Source: Brachionus koreanus (taxonomy: Eukaryota; Rotifera; Eurotatoria; Ploima; Brachionidae). From it: a DNA stretch of 26,522 bases. Location: contig PJRA01000195.1 of assembly GCA_016987375.1 (NCBI GenBank), positions 98,743 through 125,264 of the forward strand, given 5' to 3'. The translations under genes were made by a program, and so were the position numbers. A model generated the notes under the pieces. That model saw only the letters and a program-made list of their open reading frames with translations, did no database searches and was not told the DNA's origin. Each line of letters opens with the position of its first letter. Position 1 is the first letter of the stretch. Of the stretch, positions 1-8,137 are shown in pieces.

Positions 1-225
1 ACATAATTTACATTATCGTTCATCCATGTTGTGCTTACCATAGAATTGTGAGCAGACGCTAAGTCAGGCCAAAAAAAGTAGTCAAGGTCTTCATTATACT
101 CATGTATAAATGGGAGCGGTCGTTTATTCAAGCATTCGTCGATATATATGCTCGAATTGATGGCAACCAACTTTGATAATCGAAAAAAAAGCTTTGACAT
201 ACCTTGAAAGTCCCATTTTAAAATT
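1..225 (-). mobile_element. IS630/Tc1-mariner transposase fragment, cut by the window edge
   Basis: Read on the minus strand, a frame is open from an ATG at 198-200 to the window edge (66 codons). It carries FFWPDLASAHNS, the signature around the second catalytic Asp of an IS630/Tc1/mariner-type DDE transposase, preceded by INSSIYIDECLNKRPLPFI and followed by WMNDNVNYV. This is the core of the catalytic domain; the third acidic residue and C-terminus would lie beyond position 1. Just upstream (200-225) the similarity seems to continue in another frame (GLSRY), suggesting a frameshift, so it is probably a fossil. The same family occurs on the other strand at 9665-10498, in worse condition. The family call is firm; whether the copy could still be intact cannot be judged from a fragment. 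Confidence 0.85.
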
Positions 226-907
226 TTTTTTGCAATATTATAGCTAATTTTTAGTAGTTTATAAATAAATATATATATGATCCCCTGATCATTTGCATGA
301 TAACTTAACTTAACTTTTGTCCATTTACTTATGCATCACTCGTTCCTAACATACTAAGATAAAAAAATAAAAAATTTCAAAAAAAAATATAAAAGTATGT
401 AAGAAATATTTTTCAATTTTTTTTTGGCACGACCTCGTCTTCTTTTAGTGACTTTAACTTAAGTACCTTTTCAGCTTCTTTCTCTAAAAATGAAAATTAA
501 ACACATGAAAATCATACTTTATTTATTATTTTTCGAAAGTCTTTTTACTAATTATCAAACATTGATTTAAAAGTTCATCATTTAGACTATGTCAAAGAAC
601 CAGAGTTGTTCAAAAGTCATTAAGTCAAAGACTTTTTTCGGATTCTAAAGAAGATAAAGCTTTAAAAAAGAGAAAATAATTTAATCAAATTAATTTTGAC
701 ATTTAATTTTTAAAATTAAAATTTCAGCTTTAATAAAAATTTAATTAATACTGACTTTTTTATCGAAAAAAAAATTCATTTGATTTTAAAATGATTTTTT
801 TTTTGACTTTTGCCCAAGTCTGCAAAGAACCCAAAATTTGCTAAAATTAATTTATATTAAAATAATTTTCGGTACAAAAAAAAGAAAAAAAAATTAGGAT
901 AAAAGAG
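226..907. other. AT-rich intergenic DNA, no gene seen
   Basis: Long A and T runs with no reading frame that looks coding on either strand. I see no tRNA, clear inverted repeat or recognisable transposon end here. It separates the transposase fragment from the 3' end of WDR77. Confidence 0.6.
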
Positions 908-913
908 TTTATT
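908..913 (-). terminator. Poly(A) signal AATAAA of WDR77
   Basis: On the minus strand AATAAA begins 12 nt after the WDR77 stop codon, giving a very short 3' UTR. It is the first canonical signal after the stop. Confidence 0.55.
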
Positions 914-925
914 TAATTAAAAATT

Positions 926-1990
926 TTAGATCCCATTTGAAATTTTAAAATTAACTTGATGATTTTTGAACGTACCATCCCAACTACAAGTTATATAGCT
1001 AAGTTTGTCATCAGGATTCCAATCCAAGTCAGTAACATAATCTCTGTGGTTATAAGAATATCTATAGTAATAAAAAAATTAGAAAACAATTTTTTTAAAA
1101 TAAATTAAGTATTACAGTAATTTTAAACTTTTATCTGAAACAGATTGATAAACTTTGCTAGCGGAGTCATCGGATGCAGTTGATAAAAACTTCAAGCTGT
1201 TAAATTTAAGTTGCCGGATTGCTCGTTCATGAATTTTATGAACAGTTCCTAGAGACATATTTCTAAGATCATAAATGCCAATATGACCAGTTTCGAAGCC
1301 TAAAACAATTGCATCTGAATTATCAGTAGACCATGCCGAACAAGTGGGATAGCTTTTTAATCCATGCCTAAGATTAAAGCCAGGCTTTGATTTTCGCATA
1401 TCCCAGAGGACAGCTTTGCCATCTTCAGATGTCGAAATCATGCGAATGGCGTCTGAATGGTTCAATGTGAGAGATGTGATAGGATAATCATGACCGCGGA
1501 ATGTTCTAACACTCATTGCTTCGTTTAAATCCCAAATTTTTATGCGACAATCTGATGAACCAGATACAGCTTTTTCAGAATTAAATTTTCTGTCCAAACA
1601 AGTAACTAGACCATCGTGTTCTTCTTTACTCATTATCAAATTAAACTTTTCATCATTCCATTTTATCAGTTTAACTTTGCCACAATCAGTGCCAATTAAA
1701 AACTTTTCATTAGAAACCCATCGAGCTGTGCACACGCCTGACTTTGTTGTATCGAAAAACTTAAGATTACTTGGTAGATAATTTGAGTCAACTTTTGTCA
1801 AGTTTTGTTTGTCTATGACAGCATATGATCCTGACCAATTTTGATATGTTAAACAGCTTGATGAAATCAAAATATCGCCATCTAAGACAAAAATAGAATA
1901 AAATTTTTATCCTATTAATTTAATTTTCAAAATAAATAAATTAAAATTAATACTTTTATTATATTCAATACTTCCCAGAAATTCTTTCAT
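926..1990 (-). CDS. WDR77: Methylosome protein 50 (WD repeat protein 77), 3 exons
   Basis: Predicted exons on the minus strand are 1990-1954, 1881-1116 and 1061-926, joined in frame by two short GT...AG introns into 312 residues (human about 342). WDR77/MEP50 is the WD40 beta-propeller partner of PRMT5 in the methylosome, which makes symmetric dimethylarginine on Sm proteins and histones. WD-type repeats are visible: SGSSDCRIKIWDL, STSEDGKAVLWDM, GFETGHIGIYDL, a degenerate TASDDSASKVY, and a last blade in exon 3 (HRDYVTDLDW...CSWDG) that matches the HRDFV...GWD end of vertebrate WDR77. The exon 1 start was chosen because it restores the family N-terminus (EYNKNGDILISSS, compare RSDGALLLGASS) and supplies the codon phase exon 2 needs. 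The gene is divergent from TMEM267. The exon 1 donor has an alternative GT a few codons upstream; otherwise the model is solid. Confidence 0.9.
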
Positions 1991-2054
1991 TCTTTTTTAT
2001 ATTTTTTTCAATAAATTTAAAAATTTCTCTAAGCATACGCTTTAGTTCAAAATT
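1991..2054. promoter_or_regulatory. 64-bp shared gap between divergent WDR77 and TMEM267 starts
   Basis: The start codons of two divergent genes are separated by only 64 bp, so both 5' UTRs and the core promoter elements must lie within or overlap this stretch and the first exons. It is AT-rich and contains one GC-richer near-palindrome, AAGCATACGCTT at 2031-2042. A bidirectional promoter is an inference from geometry. Confidence 0.6.
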
Positions 2055-2696
2055 ATGAAAAAAATTTTTATTTTAGGTTTAACTGAGATTTGTTTAGCAT
2101 TTTTGTGTATAGTTGGTGATCATTATGTCTTTGATAATGAAATTTTGGTGCACAAGATTTCAACATTTTTTGGTCTAAGCGAGCGCTTGATACGCGCATT
2201 GATGGACAATTCTATACATGCTTTAGTTGGTCTAGGCTCATGGTTGCTAGTAGCCTATCCGAATTTGAGTCGCCAACTGATAGCCAGCGCATTCATTTCT
2301 TCTATAATCGATATTGATCATTTTATATCGGCTAGATCTTTCAGCGTCCAAGATGCTGTCTCTCTGCCACAAAGGCCATTTCTACACAACAGTCTCCTAA
2401 TGATTTCTATTAATTTCGTTCTATTTTTTATAAATAAAAAATGTTCCATTTTATTTTTTATATCTTGGTTTAGTCATCATATTAGAGATGCTAATAGACG
2501 GGGTCTGTGGCTTGGCTTCATTTATACAACACGGCCAATTCAAGATCGCATCTATCATTCTTTGATCTTGATAACACCTCTAATCGTCAGATATGCTTAT
2601 TATTCCACTTATGTTCAAACCAGCCATGACTACTTCAAGCTTTTATTTAGCTATTTTGATTCAAACAGAAATTTAGAACAAATTCAAATGGTATAG
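2055..2696 (+). CDS. TMEM267: Transmembrane protein 267 homologue, single exon
   Basis: An uninterrupted frame of 213 residues, close to the 215 of human TMEM267 (C5orf28), a multi-pass membrane protein of unknown molecular function. The family blocks are present: DNSIHALVGLGSWLL (compare SDNAVHCVIGMWSW), ASAFISSIIDIDHF followed by SLPQRPFLHNS, and FISWFSHHIRDANRRGLW. The acidic/histidine residues in IDIDHF, RPFLH and SHHIRD look like a conserved metal-site-like set, but that is inference. About five hydrophobic segments can be seen, near residues 3-20, 50-66, 76-88, 110-140 and 165-182. The ATG is the first in frame and lies 64 bp from the divergent WDR77 start. There is an AATAAA 40 nt after the stop. 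Confidence 0.88.
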   Translation: MKKIFILGLTEICLAFLCIVGDHYVFDNEILVHKISTFFGLSERLIRALMDNSIHALVGLGSWLLVAYPNLSRQLIASAFISSIIDIDHFISARSFSVQDAVSLPQRPFLHNSLLMISINFVLFFINKKCSILFFISWFSHHIRDANRRGLWLGFIYTTRPIQDRIYHSLILITPLIVRYAYYSTYVQTSHDYFKLLFSYFDSNRNLEQIQMV

Positions 2697-2735
2697 TAAT
2701 ATTATAAAAAAAATTTTAAATTAATTAAATTTGTT

Positions 2736-2741
2736 AATAAA
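2736..2741 (+). terminator. Poly(A) signal AATAAA of TMEM267
   Basis: First canonical AATAAA downstream of the TMEM267 stop at 2694-2696, in T/A-rich DNA. Confidence 0.5.
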
Positions 2742-2804
2742 ATTAATTCTTTTAAAAAAGTTATCTTTTTAATTTTATTTTATGTTGTCGAACCTTTTTT
2801 TCAA

Positions 2805-2903
2805 TCAATTAAAAAGTAAAAGCAGAACTATCTCATGATTGTTGCCCTTTGGTCTTCCTACTTTTCGCTTCCTTTGCGGTATCCATTGCAGGTCTCTTTT
2901 TTC
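2805..2903 (-). mobile_element. 3' end of a non-LTR retrotransposon ORF, distal half of a split copy
   Basis: On the minus strand the residues EKRDLQWIPQRKRKVGRPK are read, the conserved C-terminal signature of a group of non-LTR retrotransposon pol proteins (usually W-x-P-x-G-K-R-x-x-GRP). The stop is at 2805. Its upstream half lies at 4010-4050 on the same strand, and the two halves are separated by the inverted-repeat element 2904-4009. A related copy with the same motif, worse decayed, lies at 24950-25460. Confidence 0.75.
2896..2903. repeat. Left copy of 8-bp target-site duplication
   Basis: CTTTTTTC here and again at 4010-4017 flank the inverted-repeat element. Low complexity alone would be weak, but removing the element and one copy restores an open retrotransposon reading (RIE then EKRDLQW), which supports it as a real duplication. 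Confidence 0.75.
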
Positions 2904-3015
2904 GGGTCTCCCCTGTTTTGTGACCAGTAGGTCACCAAAAATGTGACCAAGTACCTGACTCCCGGTTTTGTGACCAGCCTGGTCACAGTCATCGGTGACC
3001 AGGAATTTGGTGACC
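2904..3015 (+). repeat. Left terminal inverted repeat
   Basis: Pairs with 3903-4009 in inverse orientation. It contains seven GGTCAC/GTGACC hexamers. The shared run around GTACCTGACTCCCGG (2951-2965) is identical in the two arms, whereas the outermost 12 bp differ at one position. Confidence 0.85.
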
Positions 3016-3033
3016 ATAAAATGATATTTACTT

Positions 3034-3099
3034 GGTCACTCGATAAAAAAACTGGTCACAAGGTAAAATTCCTGGTCACAGTAGAATATTTCTGGTCAC
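3034..3099 (+). repeat. Four GGTCAC motifs at exact 20-bp spacing
   Basis: GGTCAC starts at 3034, 3054, 3074 and 3094, all in the same direction. Part of this block recurs in direct orientation in the right arm at 3855 and 3875 (again 20 bp apart, both within similar sequence CCTGGTCACAGTAGAAT). Possibly subterminal binding sites for a transposase; that is inference. Confidence 0.8.
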
Positions 3100-3179
3100 A
3101 TCGTAATATGGCAAGGTATTAATAGGCTAACTTTTTTCAATTTATCAGATTCGTTATTTTTTTATTAAGTATCATAGTC

Positions 3180-3735
3180 GATGAAATAGTCAATGAAGTA
3201 AACGGTAGCCCAAATATTGATGCTGAATTTACTCTTGATCCAGATAATGTATCAGAATCAGTCGAACCAGAACCAGAAAGTGATCAATCTTCAGAAACTG
3301 GTTCTGTTTTTGGTTCACTAAATGGTTATGTGGACAGGGTTGATGATTTTGAATCGATTGAAGAGGAAAGTGAAGATGGTGGGAATAAGAGTCAATAACA
3401 TTATGTAGATGAAGAAAATACTTTACCTGAATCGTGTACATCTAGTTAATCAACTAAAAAAATGAACTTAGCATTGATGCCAGTGATGATGATGTTGAAG
3501 GCGATTTAAGTGAAATTGTTGGAAAGTTGGAAAGTCAATTAAAAAATGTTGAAATTTCTAGTCTTAGAAGTAAATCGCAATATTACAAAAAGAAATCTGA
3601 GGAGATACCAGAAGCACCAAAAGACGTTCAATATGAAGATAAAAATGTTTTGATTGGGAAAAAAAATCCAGTTGAGTGTGATGTTTGTGGAGGTTTTTAT
3701 AAAGGTGTCAAAGGATTAAAGTTACATAAAAATTA
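3180..3735 (+). pseudogene. Decayed ORF with acidic region and C2H2-like zinc finger, inside the inverted-repeat element
   Basis: Two open stretches read in the same direction. The first (3180-3398) is very acidic and rich in Glu, Asp and Ser (for example EPEPESDQSSE) and ends at TAA. After further stops near 3406-3447 and a one-base shift in the A run near 3457, a second stretch continues (SIDASDDDVEGD...) to the stop at 3733-3735. It ends in a basic, Lys-rich region and CDVCGGFYKGVKGLKLHKN, resembling a C2H2 finger with CxxC, a Gly-Leu core and His, the last His replaced by Asn. Such fingers occur in transposon-encoded proteins. I do not recognise a transposase. It could be a spliced gene rather than a broken one, but no convincing introns were found. 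Confidence 0.5.
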
Positions 3736-3902
3736 GATCTCATAAATAAGTTTGATTTAAATTTTTTATTAAGAAATTGATTATTTTTTGACATCAAAAC
3801 TAAATATTTAATAAAATTTTACTTGTTACGAAAAAATTATTGTATAATTTTTTTGGTCACAAGATAAACTTCCTGGTCACAGTAGAATTTTTACCTATTT
3901 TC

Positions 3903-4009
3903 TGGTCACCAAATTCCTGGTCACCGATGACCAGGCTGGTCACAAAACCGGGAGTCAGGTACTTGGTCAAATTTTTGGTGACCTACCCGTCACAAAACAG
4001 GGAAGACCC
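3903..4009 (-). repeat. Right terminal inverted repeat
   Basis: Inverse partner of 2904-3015, with GGTCAC hexamers at 3904, 3919 and 3938 and GTGACC near 3977. Some motifs have decayed (GGTCAA at 3965, GTGACG-like near 3990 on the minus strand). Confidence 0.85.
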
Positions 4010-4050
4010 CTTTTTTCTTCAATCCTAAATAAATGTCCTGGCCACCGTAA
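4010..4050 (-). mobile_element. Proximal half of the split non-LTR retrotransposon fossil, including the right target duplication
   Basis: On the minus strand LRWPGHLFRIEEKR is read, the W-x-GH-x-x-R block that normally stands a few residues upstream of the GKRxxGRP signature of non-LTR pol proteins. The right 8-bp duplication is 4010-4017. The reading continues at 2903 once the inserted element is taken out. The upstream sequence switches to a different LINE family near 4050, probably a 5' truncation point. Confidence 0.7.
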
Positions 4051-4051
4051 T

Positions 4052-4210
4052 CTTTTGTTTTGTATGCACAGATGCTCTAATTTCAAGTTTAGTCAAATTT
4101 AGTTCTTGCAGTCTTTTTTTATAGGATATACTTTTGATTTCAGGACAAATCTCGTTGCTCGTCTTTGAACGATTTCAATGCGTTTATGTCTTTCTTCAAA
4201 GAAGAAAAGC
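4052..4210 (-). mobile_element. Reverse transcriptase C-terminal fossil of a non-LTR retrotransposon
   Basis: On the minus strand the reading contains RIEIVQRRATRFVLKSK, the hallmark (E-x-VQRRATRF) just downstream of the RT domain in CR1/Jockey/R1-like elements. After a one-base frameshift in an A run near 4113 it continues as KKRLQELNLTKLEIRAS, the usual next block. The frameshift and lack of flanking domains mark it as dead. It abuts the other LINE fossil at about 4050. Confidence 0.8.
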
Positions 4211-4310
4211 CGATTAAGTGAGATTAAACTCACATATAAGCATTGAGAAATTGTTAATAAAAGCATAATAGAATGAAAAAGACATGTAGATGCCTTAAGC
4301 TCCAAGTTTA

Positions 4311-5679
4311 GTACAGATTATTATAAGAGAACAAACTTTTTTGTTGATTAAATAATTTAAAAATAAATAAAATTTTTAGGGTTGAATTTTTTTCTCAAAA
4401 AAAGATAGAATTTTTCAACGAAAAAAATTATTTGCTTTAAATTTAAATTTTTGGCAGTAAACATATGTAAAAAACATGCAGCTAAATTTAAGCTATTTTC
4501 TATTTAAGGAAATATGTTAGAACGATTAAAAATTCATTCTTGATTATTATCGGAATAAATTTACTGAGCAAACTAACACAAATGCTTGCTTTTTGAAGTA
4601 AATTAAAAAATAAATTTTTTTTTCTTATTCAATAAAAGAATAATCTGCATCAAAATATATATGATTACTAAATCAAAAAAATTTTCTTTTTTTTTTTAAT
4701 AAAATAATAAAAAAGTGAAAGCTATGAGAAGAATATTATTTTTTCAATTTGTTTCAATTGCATTCTTTACCTTTAAAAATCTTAAATAAGTCTTCAAAAG
4801 TTTTTTTTTTATCAAAAGTCCTAGTATATAAATATATTTTAGAAGAGGACAAAGTTCTGTAAAAATGTCCTATTTTTTATGCATCCAAAAAATATGTCAA
4901 TTTTAAAAATTTCATTTAAAAATAAAATATAATTCTGATTAAATTTCTTTGAATTTTTATTGTATTCAAAAACTCTTCATTTAAAAAATTAATAATTAAA
5001 TTCTAAAATAAAAAATATTTGGATCATATACATATTTGTCGAGAAATTATTTACAGTAAAGGAAAGTTTAGGCTTAGCTTTGATTAGCTAATATTTAAAA
5101 TTTCACTTGAGACTACAAAAATGAAATTGTCAAGACAGTAAAACATAATTAGAATTAAATTAAATTGAATATAAATTTGAATAATTGATGATTATTGTTT
5201 TTTCTAGAACATTCATCAACATCGTGAGCCTGTCAAACTAAATAAACAAAATAAAATGTATTTTGTTTATAAGCGGCCAAAAAAGGTGCATAAAAATCTA
5301 AAAATTTTTACCCAAATATTGCTCAACATTTAGACTGTTTAGAAAAAAAATTCAGCTAAATTGGTGGGAAAATTTTATTGTTAAAAGTAAAATTGACATG
5401 GATAAATACTAGATTCGGAATTTTTTTTAAATTCATTTTTAAGCTGAAAATAAAATAATTAAAAAAAAAATTAAAAATGTATTTTTTTTCCAGTATCTTG
5501 TTTAATTATTTATGATTTATGAATAAAAGAATAAGAGAGAACTATGTGCAATTAAAAATAAGTTATTATTTCTCAATTCTCAAGTCTAGGCATCTTTAGA
5601 CTAGATGGTGCAAATAAAATTTTCCTTTTATAAAAACACAAAGCAAAAAGCTCAATTTTATTTTATTCTAATTTAAGAA
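4311..5679. other. AT-rich intergenic DNA
   Basis: No coding frame, RNA gene or transposon end was recognised in about 1.4 kb. The only notable structure is a short perfect hairpin at 5242-5270. Confidence 0.55.
5242..5270. repeat. Perfect 12-bp hairpin with 5-nt loop
   Basis: ATAAACAAAATA, loop AAATG, then its exact complement. In DNA this AT-rich such hairpins can arise by chance, so function is not implied. Confidence 0.5.
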
Positions 5680-5901
5680 ATGAACATACTAGTGGGCTAT
5701 CCTCCTACAAGGACATGTAGATTGGTTAGACCATCCAAGGCCAAATCAAAACAACAATTTGGTCCATTTGCCAGAATACGCAAACAAATCGCAAAATGTT
5801 TAAACAAATCAAGAAAAACACAGCCAATTGACCAAGTGTCGGCTCACAATTTCACTCTAGATCCAAGCATCTATGTTTTTGATCAAAAGTTAATCAAGTA
5901 G
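5680..5901 (+). CDS. Small basic protein of unknown function (73 aa)
   Basis: An open frame with an in-frame TAA two codons before the ATG. It is visibly richer in G and C than the surrounding DNA, as the accepted genes here are, which argues for coding. The protein is basic in its middle (RPSKAKSKQQ, RIRKQIAKCLNKSRKTQ) with no signal peptide or membrane segment, and ends in a more neutral stretch (DPSIYVFDQKLIK). I do not recognise a family. It precedes CTU1 by 179 bp on the same strand. An upstream CTAATTTAAG could be a splice acceptor, so this might be the last exon of a longer gene, or a 5' leader ORF of the CTU1 transcript. Confidence 0.45.
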   Translation: MNILVGYPPTRTCRLVRPSKAKSKQQFGPFARIRKQIAKCLNKSRKTQPIDQVSAHNFTLDPSIYVFDQKLIK

Positions 5902-6080
5902 AATATGTTTTATCAACTACTTTGTTTTAGTATGTCTAATAGTTTTTTTTTGGTTTAAAACTGAGTTTAATTTAGTTTAGTTTAGAAGTTTTTTATTTCT
6001 ATTTAATAGAATATTTTTAAAATAAAATTATTTTGAATTATTTTTTTTAGTATTTTTTTTTCTAAATTTAATTATTAACC

Positions 6081-7238
6081 ATGCCTATTAATTGCATACG
6101 ATGTGATAAAAACAAGGCTATACTAAAAAGACCTAAGACAGCCGATGCCATGTGCAAAGAGTGTTTTTTTTTTGTTTTCGAGGAAGAAATTCATAAAACG
6201 ATAAGCGACTCGGGCATTTTTAAGCCTGGTGAAAAAATCGGAATCGGTGCTAGCGGTGGCAAAGACTCAACAGTCCTGGCATACGTCCTAAAGACTCTCA
6301 ATGAGCGCTATAGCTACGGTCTTGAGCTCATATTGATTTCAGTAGACGAAGGAATCACTGGCTATCGTGACGACTCGCTGGAAAGTGTCAAGCGAAACCA
6401 GGTTGAGTATAACCTACCGCTTAAAGTGGTCACTTATGACGACTTGTACGGTTGGACAATGGATGAAATAGTGAAAAAAGTTGGACGCAAAAATAACTGC
6501 ACTTTTTGCGGCGTCTTCCGTCGACAGGCTTTGGACCGTGGCGGACTGTTGCTGGGTGTTAACAAAATTGTCACTGGCCATAATGCTGACGACTTGGCCG
6601 AAACAGTTCTTATGAACGTGCTCAGAGGCGACATTGGACGCCTGCAAAGGTGTACTGCCATTACTACCGGCAACGAAGGCGCTATACCCCGGTGCAAGCC
6701 GTTCAAGTACACTTATGAAAAAGAAATAGTTATGTATGCTTATTTTAAGAAGCTTGATTATTTTTCAACTGAGTGTGTGTACTCGCCAAATGCGTATCGT
6801 GGCTACGCCAGAGCGTATATTAAAGATTTAGAGGCGATTAGACCTAGAAGCATTATTGATATTATTCACTCTGGTGAGAAATTGGCTGTAAAAAAAGATG
6901 CAAAGCTGCCAATTCAGGGTGTTTGTGAACGATGTGGTTATATATCAAGCATGAACTTGTGTAAAGCATGCAATCTACTTGAAGGCTTGAATAGAGGTTT
7001 GCCTAAACTTGGAATTGGAAAAACTCAGCGACTAAGAAAAATATACAACCTAAGTCCTTCTTATTCGCTCAATTCCAGTATGAACAATTTGAGTTTGACT
7101 TCAAGTCAGCTGTCTTTAAATGAAGTAGAGTCGTGTTGTGCAAGAGGCGAAAACAATAATGAATCATGTTGTTCAAACAAAAATAGCTCGTGTCAAAACA
7201 AACAAAATAAAAAGTTAGAAACTATTCCTGATTTTTGA
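6081..7238 (+). CDS. CTU1: Cytoplasmic tRNA 2-thiolation protein 1 (Ncs6/Ctu1), intronless
   Basis: An intact 385-residue frame. CTU1 with CTU2 thiolates U34 of cytosolic tRNA-Lys, -Glu and -Gln using sulfur from URM1. Visible in order: N-terminal zinc site CIRC...MCKEC (Cys5, 8, 25, 28); PP-loop SGGKDS at 58-63, which binds ATP to adenylate the uridine; CTFC (140, 143) with Cys232 in [12 protein letters not shown], the three positions that hold an iron-sulfur cluster in the family; GHNADD at 166-171; and a C-terminal zinc site CERC...CKAC (282, 285, 294, 297). All expected key residues are present. The start fits the family N-terminus. After about residue 323 comes a tail of some 60 residues rich in Ser and Asn with ESCC twice and a further Cys at 371, which I do not recognise as conserved. 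A T run of 11 within codons for FFF is read through in frame. Confidence 0.96.
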   Translation: MPINCIRCDKNKAILKRPKTADAMCKECFFFVFEEEIHKTISDSGIFKPGEKIGIGASGGKDSTVLAYVLKTLNERYSYGLELILISVDEGITGYRDDSLESVKRNQVEYNLPLKVVTYDDLYGWTMDEIVKKVGRKNNCTFCGVFRRQALDRGGLLLGVNKIVTGHNADDLAETVLMNVLRGDIGRLQRCTAITTGNEGAIPRCKPFKYTYEKEIVMYAYFKKLDYFSTECVYSPNAYRGYARAYIKDLEAIRPRSIIDIIHSGEKLAVKKDAKLPIQGVCERCGYISSMNLCKACNLLEGLNRGLPKLGIGKTQRLRKIYNLSPSYSLNSSMNNLSLTSSQLSLNEVESCCARGENNNESCCSNKNSSCQNKQNKKLETIPDF

Positions 7239-7239
7239 A

Positions 7240-7245
7240 AATAAA
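7240..7245 (+). terminator. Poly(A) signal AATAAA of CTU1
   Basis: Starts 2 nt after the CTU1 stop codon (7236-7238), so the 3' UTR may be only a few tens of bases long. Confidence 0.45.
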
Positions 7246-7486
7246 AATATTCAATTATTTTTAAATTTAATTTTATCAATTTAAATTAAGAAGCTTCTTT
7301 AAAAAAAAAAATAATAAGAGCTTTTTACAGTCTCTATTAAGACTTTTGCAGTCTCCATTAATTCGCATATTTCCTTATCAATTTAATGCTTTAAACTAGT
7401 GAGGTTTGCTATGCTTGGTTTTATGGTTATCTAATTTTTCTTTATGTTAAGTTATTTTAAATAATTAAGGAGACAATTAAAATTTT

Positions 7487-7709
7487 TTAACACTAGAACG
7501 CCCGAGGGGTTTTTTAGACCCCTTTTTGAAAAATTGAAACTTGATTTTTACCACATATAAATAAAATTTTAAAAAACGGTTTTTATTATCTAAAAATTTT
7601 GATTTTAATTTTTTAGAAAATGAATAAATTTTCAAAGAAAATGTTTAATTTGTCTTGATAATTTTATTTGAAATTTTAATGAAAAATCAGCCGGGCTTTC
7701 TAGTGTTAA
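7487..7709. mobile_element. piggyBac-type MITE with TTAA target duplications
   Basis: TTAA at 7487-7490 and 7706-7709 flank a 215-bp body. The ends are CACTAGAACGCCCG and, inverted, CACTAGAAAGCCCG, so 13 of 14 match. TTAA duplication plus a C-x-CTAGAA terminus is the piggyBac hallmark. The body is AT-rich with no coding potential. A subterminal GGGG...CCCC hairpin follows the left end (around 7504-7524). Related copies lie at 8146-8228 (partial, inverted) and 18856-19556. Confidence 0.8.
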
Positions 7710-7742
7710 AGAATTAAAAAAAATGATTAATTTTTATTGTAA

Positions 7743-7750
7743 GATTTTAT
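7743..7750. repeat. Left 8-bp target-site duplication GATTTTAT
   Basis: Identical to 8138-8145 on the other side of the 387-bp element; exact match of all 8 bases directly outside perfect inverted repeats. Confidence 0.9.
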
Positions 7751-8137
7751 GGTATAGATGAGTCCCATTAACCTCATTTTTGGCATGTATCCTCGGATAC
7801 ATAATGTATCTCGGGATACAATATATGTATTTTATTAATCAAAAAAATACAAATTTTTTTTTTGTACCCGAGAATACATATTTTATGTATTCTTTCAAAA
7901 ATATTTTGTAGAAAAATACATCTATGTATTCTCGTAAACATATATGTATCTCAGCTTACATATAAGGATGCATATAAGGATATATGTTGGGATACATGTG
8001 GGGTTAAATAGAGTATATTTTTTTGATTCACAAAATGCATATTTTGTATCCCGAAATACATTATGTTTCCTCGGATACTTAAAATATGTATCCGAGGATA
8101 AATGCCAAAAATGAGGTTAATGGGACTCATCTATACC
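7751..8137. mobile_element. 387-bp MITE with perfect 36-bp inverted termini and palindrome-rich interior
   Basis: Positions 7751-7786 (GGTATAGATGAGTCCC...) are the exact reverse complement of 8102-8137, and similarity continues inward for another 15-20 bp. GATTTTAT is duplicated exactly on both sides (7743-7750, 8138-8145). The interior holds about ten imperfect palindromes of the type GTATCCTCGGATAC, for example 7787-7800 and 7806-7819, with variants such as GTATCCCGAAATAC. There is no ORF. Perfect termini and target duplications indicate a recent insertion. An 8-bp duplication is compatible with hAT, Merlin or P-like transposases; the ends do not decide. Confidence 0.9.

Larger units (their letters stand above)
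2904..4009. mobile_element. 1106-bp DNA transposon-like element with ~110-bp terminal inverted repeats
   Basis: The ends are GGGTCTCCCCTG and, reading inward from the other side, GGGTCTTCCCTG. The inverted repeats continue for about 110 bp with few differences (for instance a small extra segment in the left arm near 2986). The element sits in an 8-bp duplication, CTTTTTTC. Inside are GGTCAC motifs in both arms and a decayed ORF with a C2H2-like zinc finger (3180-3735). No DDE transposase motif is visible, so it is non-autonomous. The 8-bp duplication fits several superfamilies (hAT, Merlin, P and others); the GGGTC termini do not let me choose. It interrupts a non-LTR retrotransposon fossil, so it is younger than that copy. 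Confidence 0.85.

Noticed and set aside
3229..3441. 70-codon His/Leu-rich minus-strand frame in the inverted-repeat element
   Set aside because: It is antisense to the acidic stretch; Glu and Asp codons read backwards give Leu, Phe, His and Ile.
2904..4009. Idea that the GGTCAC arrays are a CRISPR array or nuclear-receptor response elements
   Set aside because: The repeats are hexamers in both orientations inside terminal inverted repeats of an animal transposon, with no spacer pattern. A resemblance to AGGTCA half-sites is too short to mean anything without binding data.
6414..6712. Two minus-strand frames opposite CTU1
   Set aside because: They are antisense shadows of the CTU1 coding sequence, whose motifs are all intact on the plus strand.
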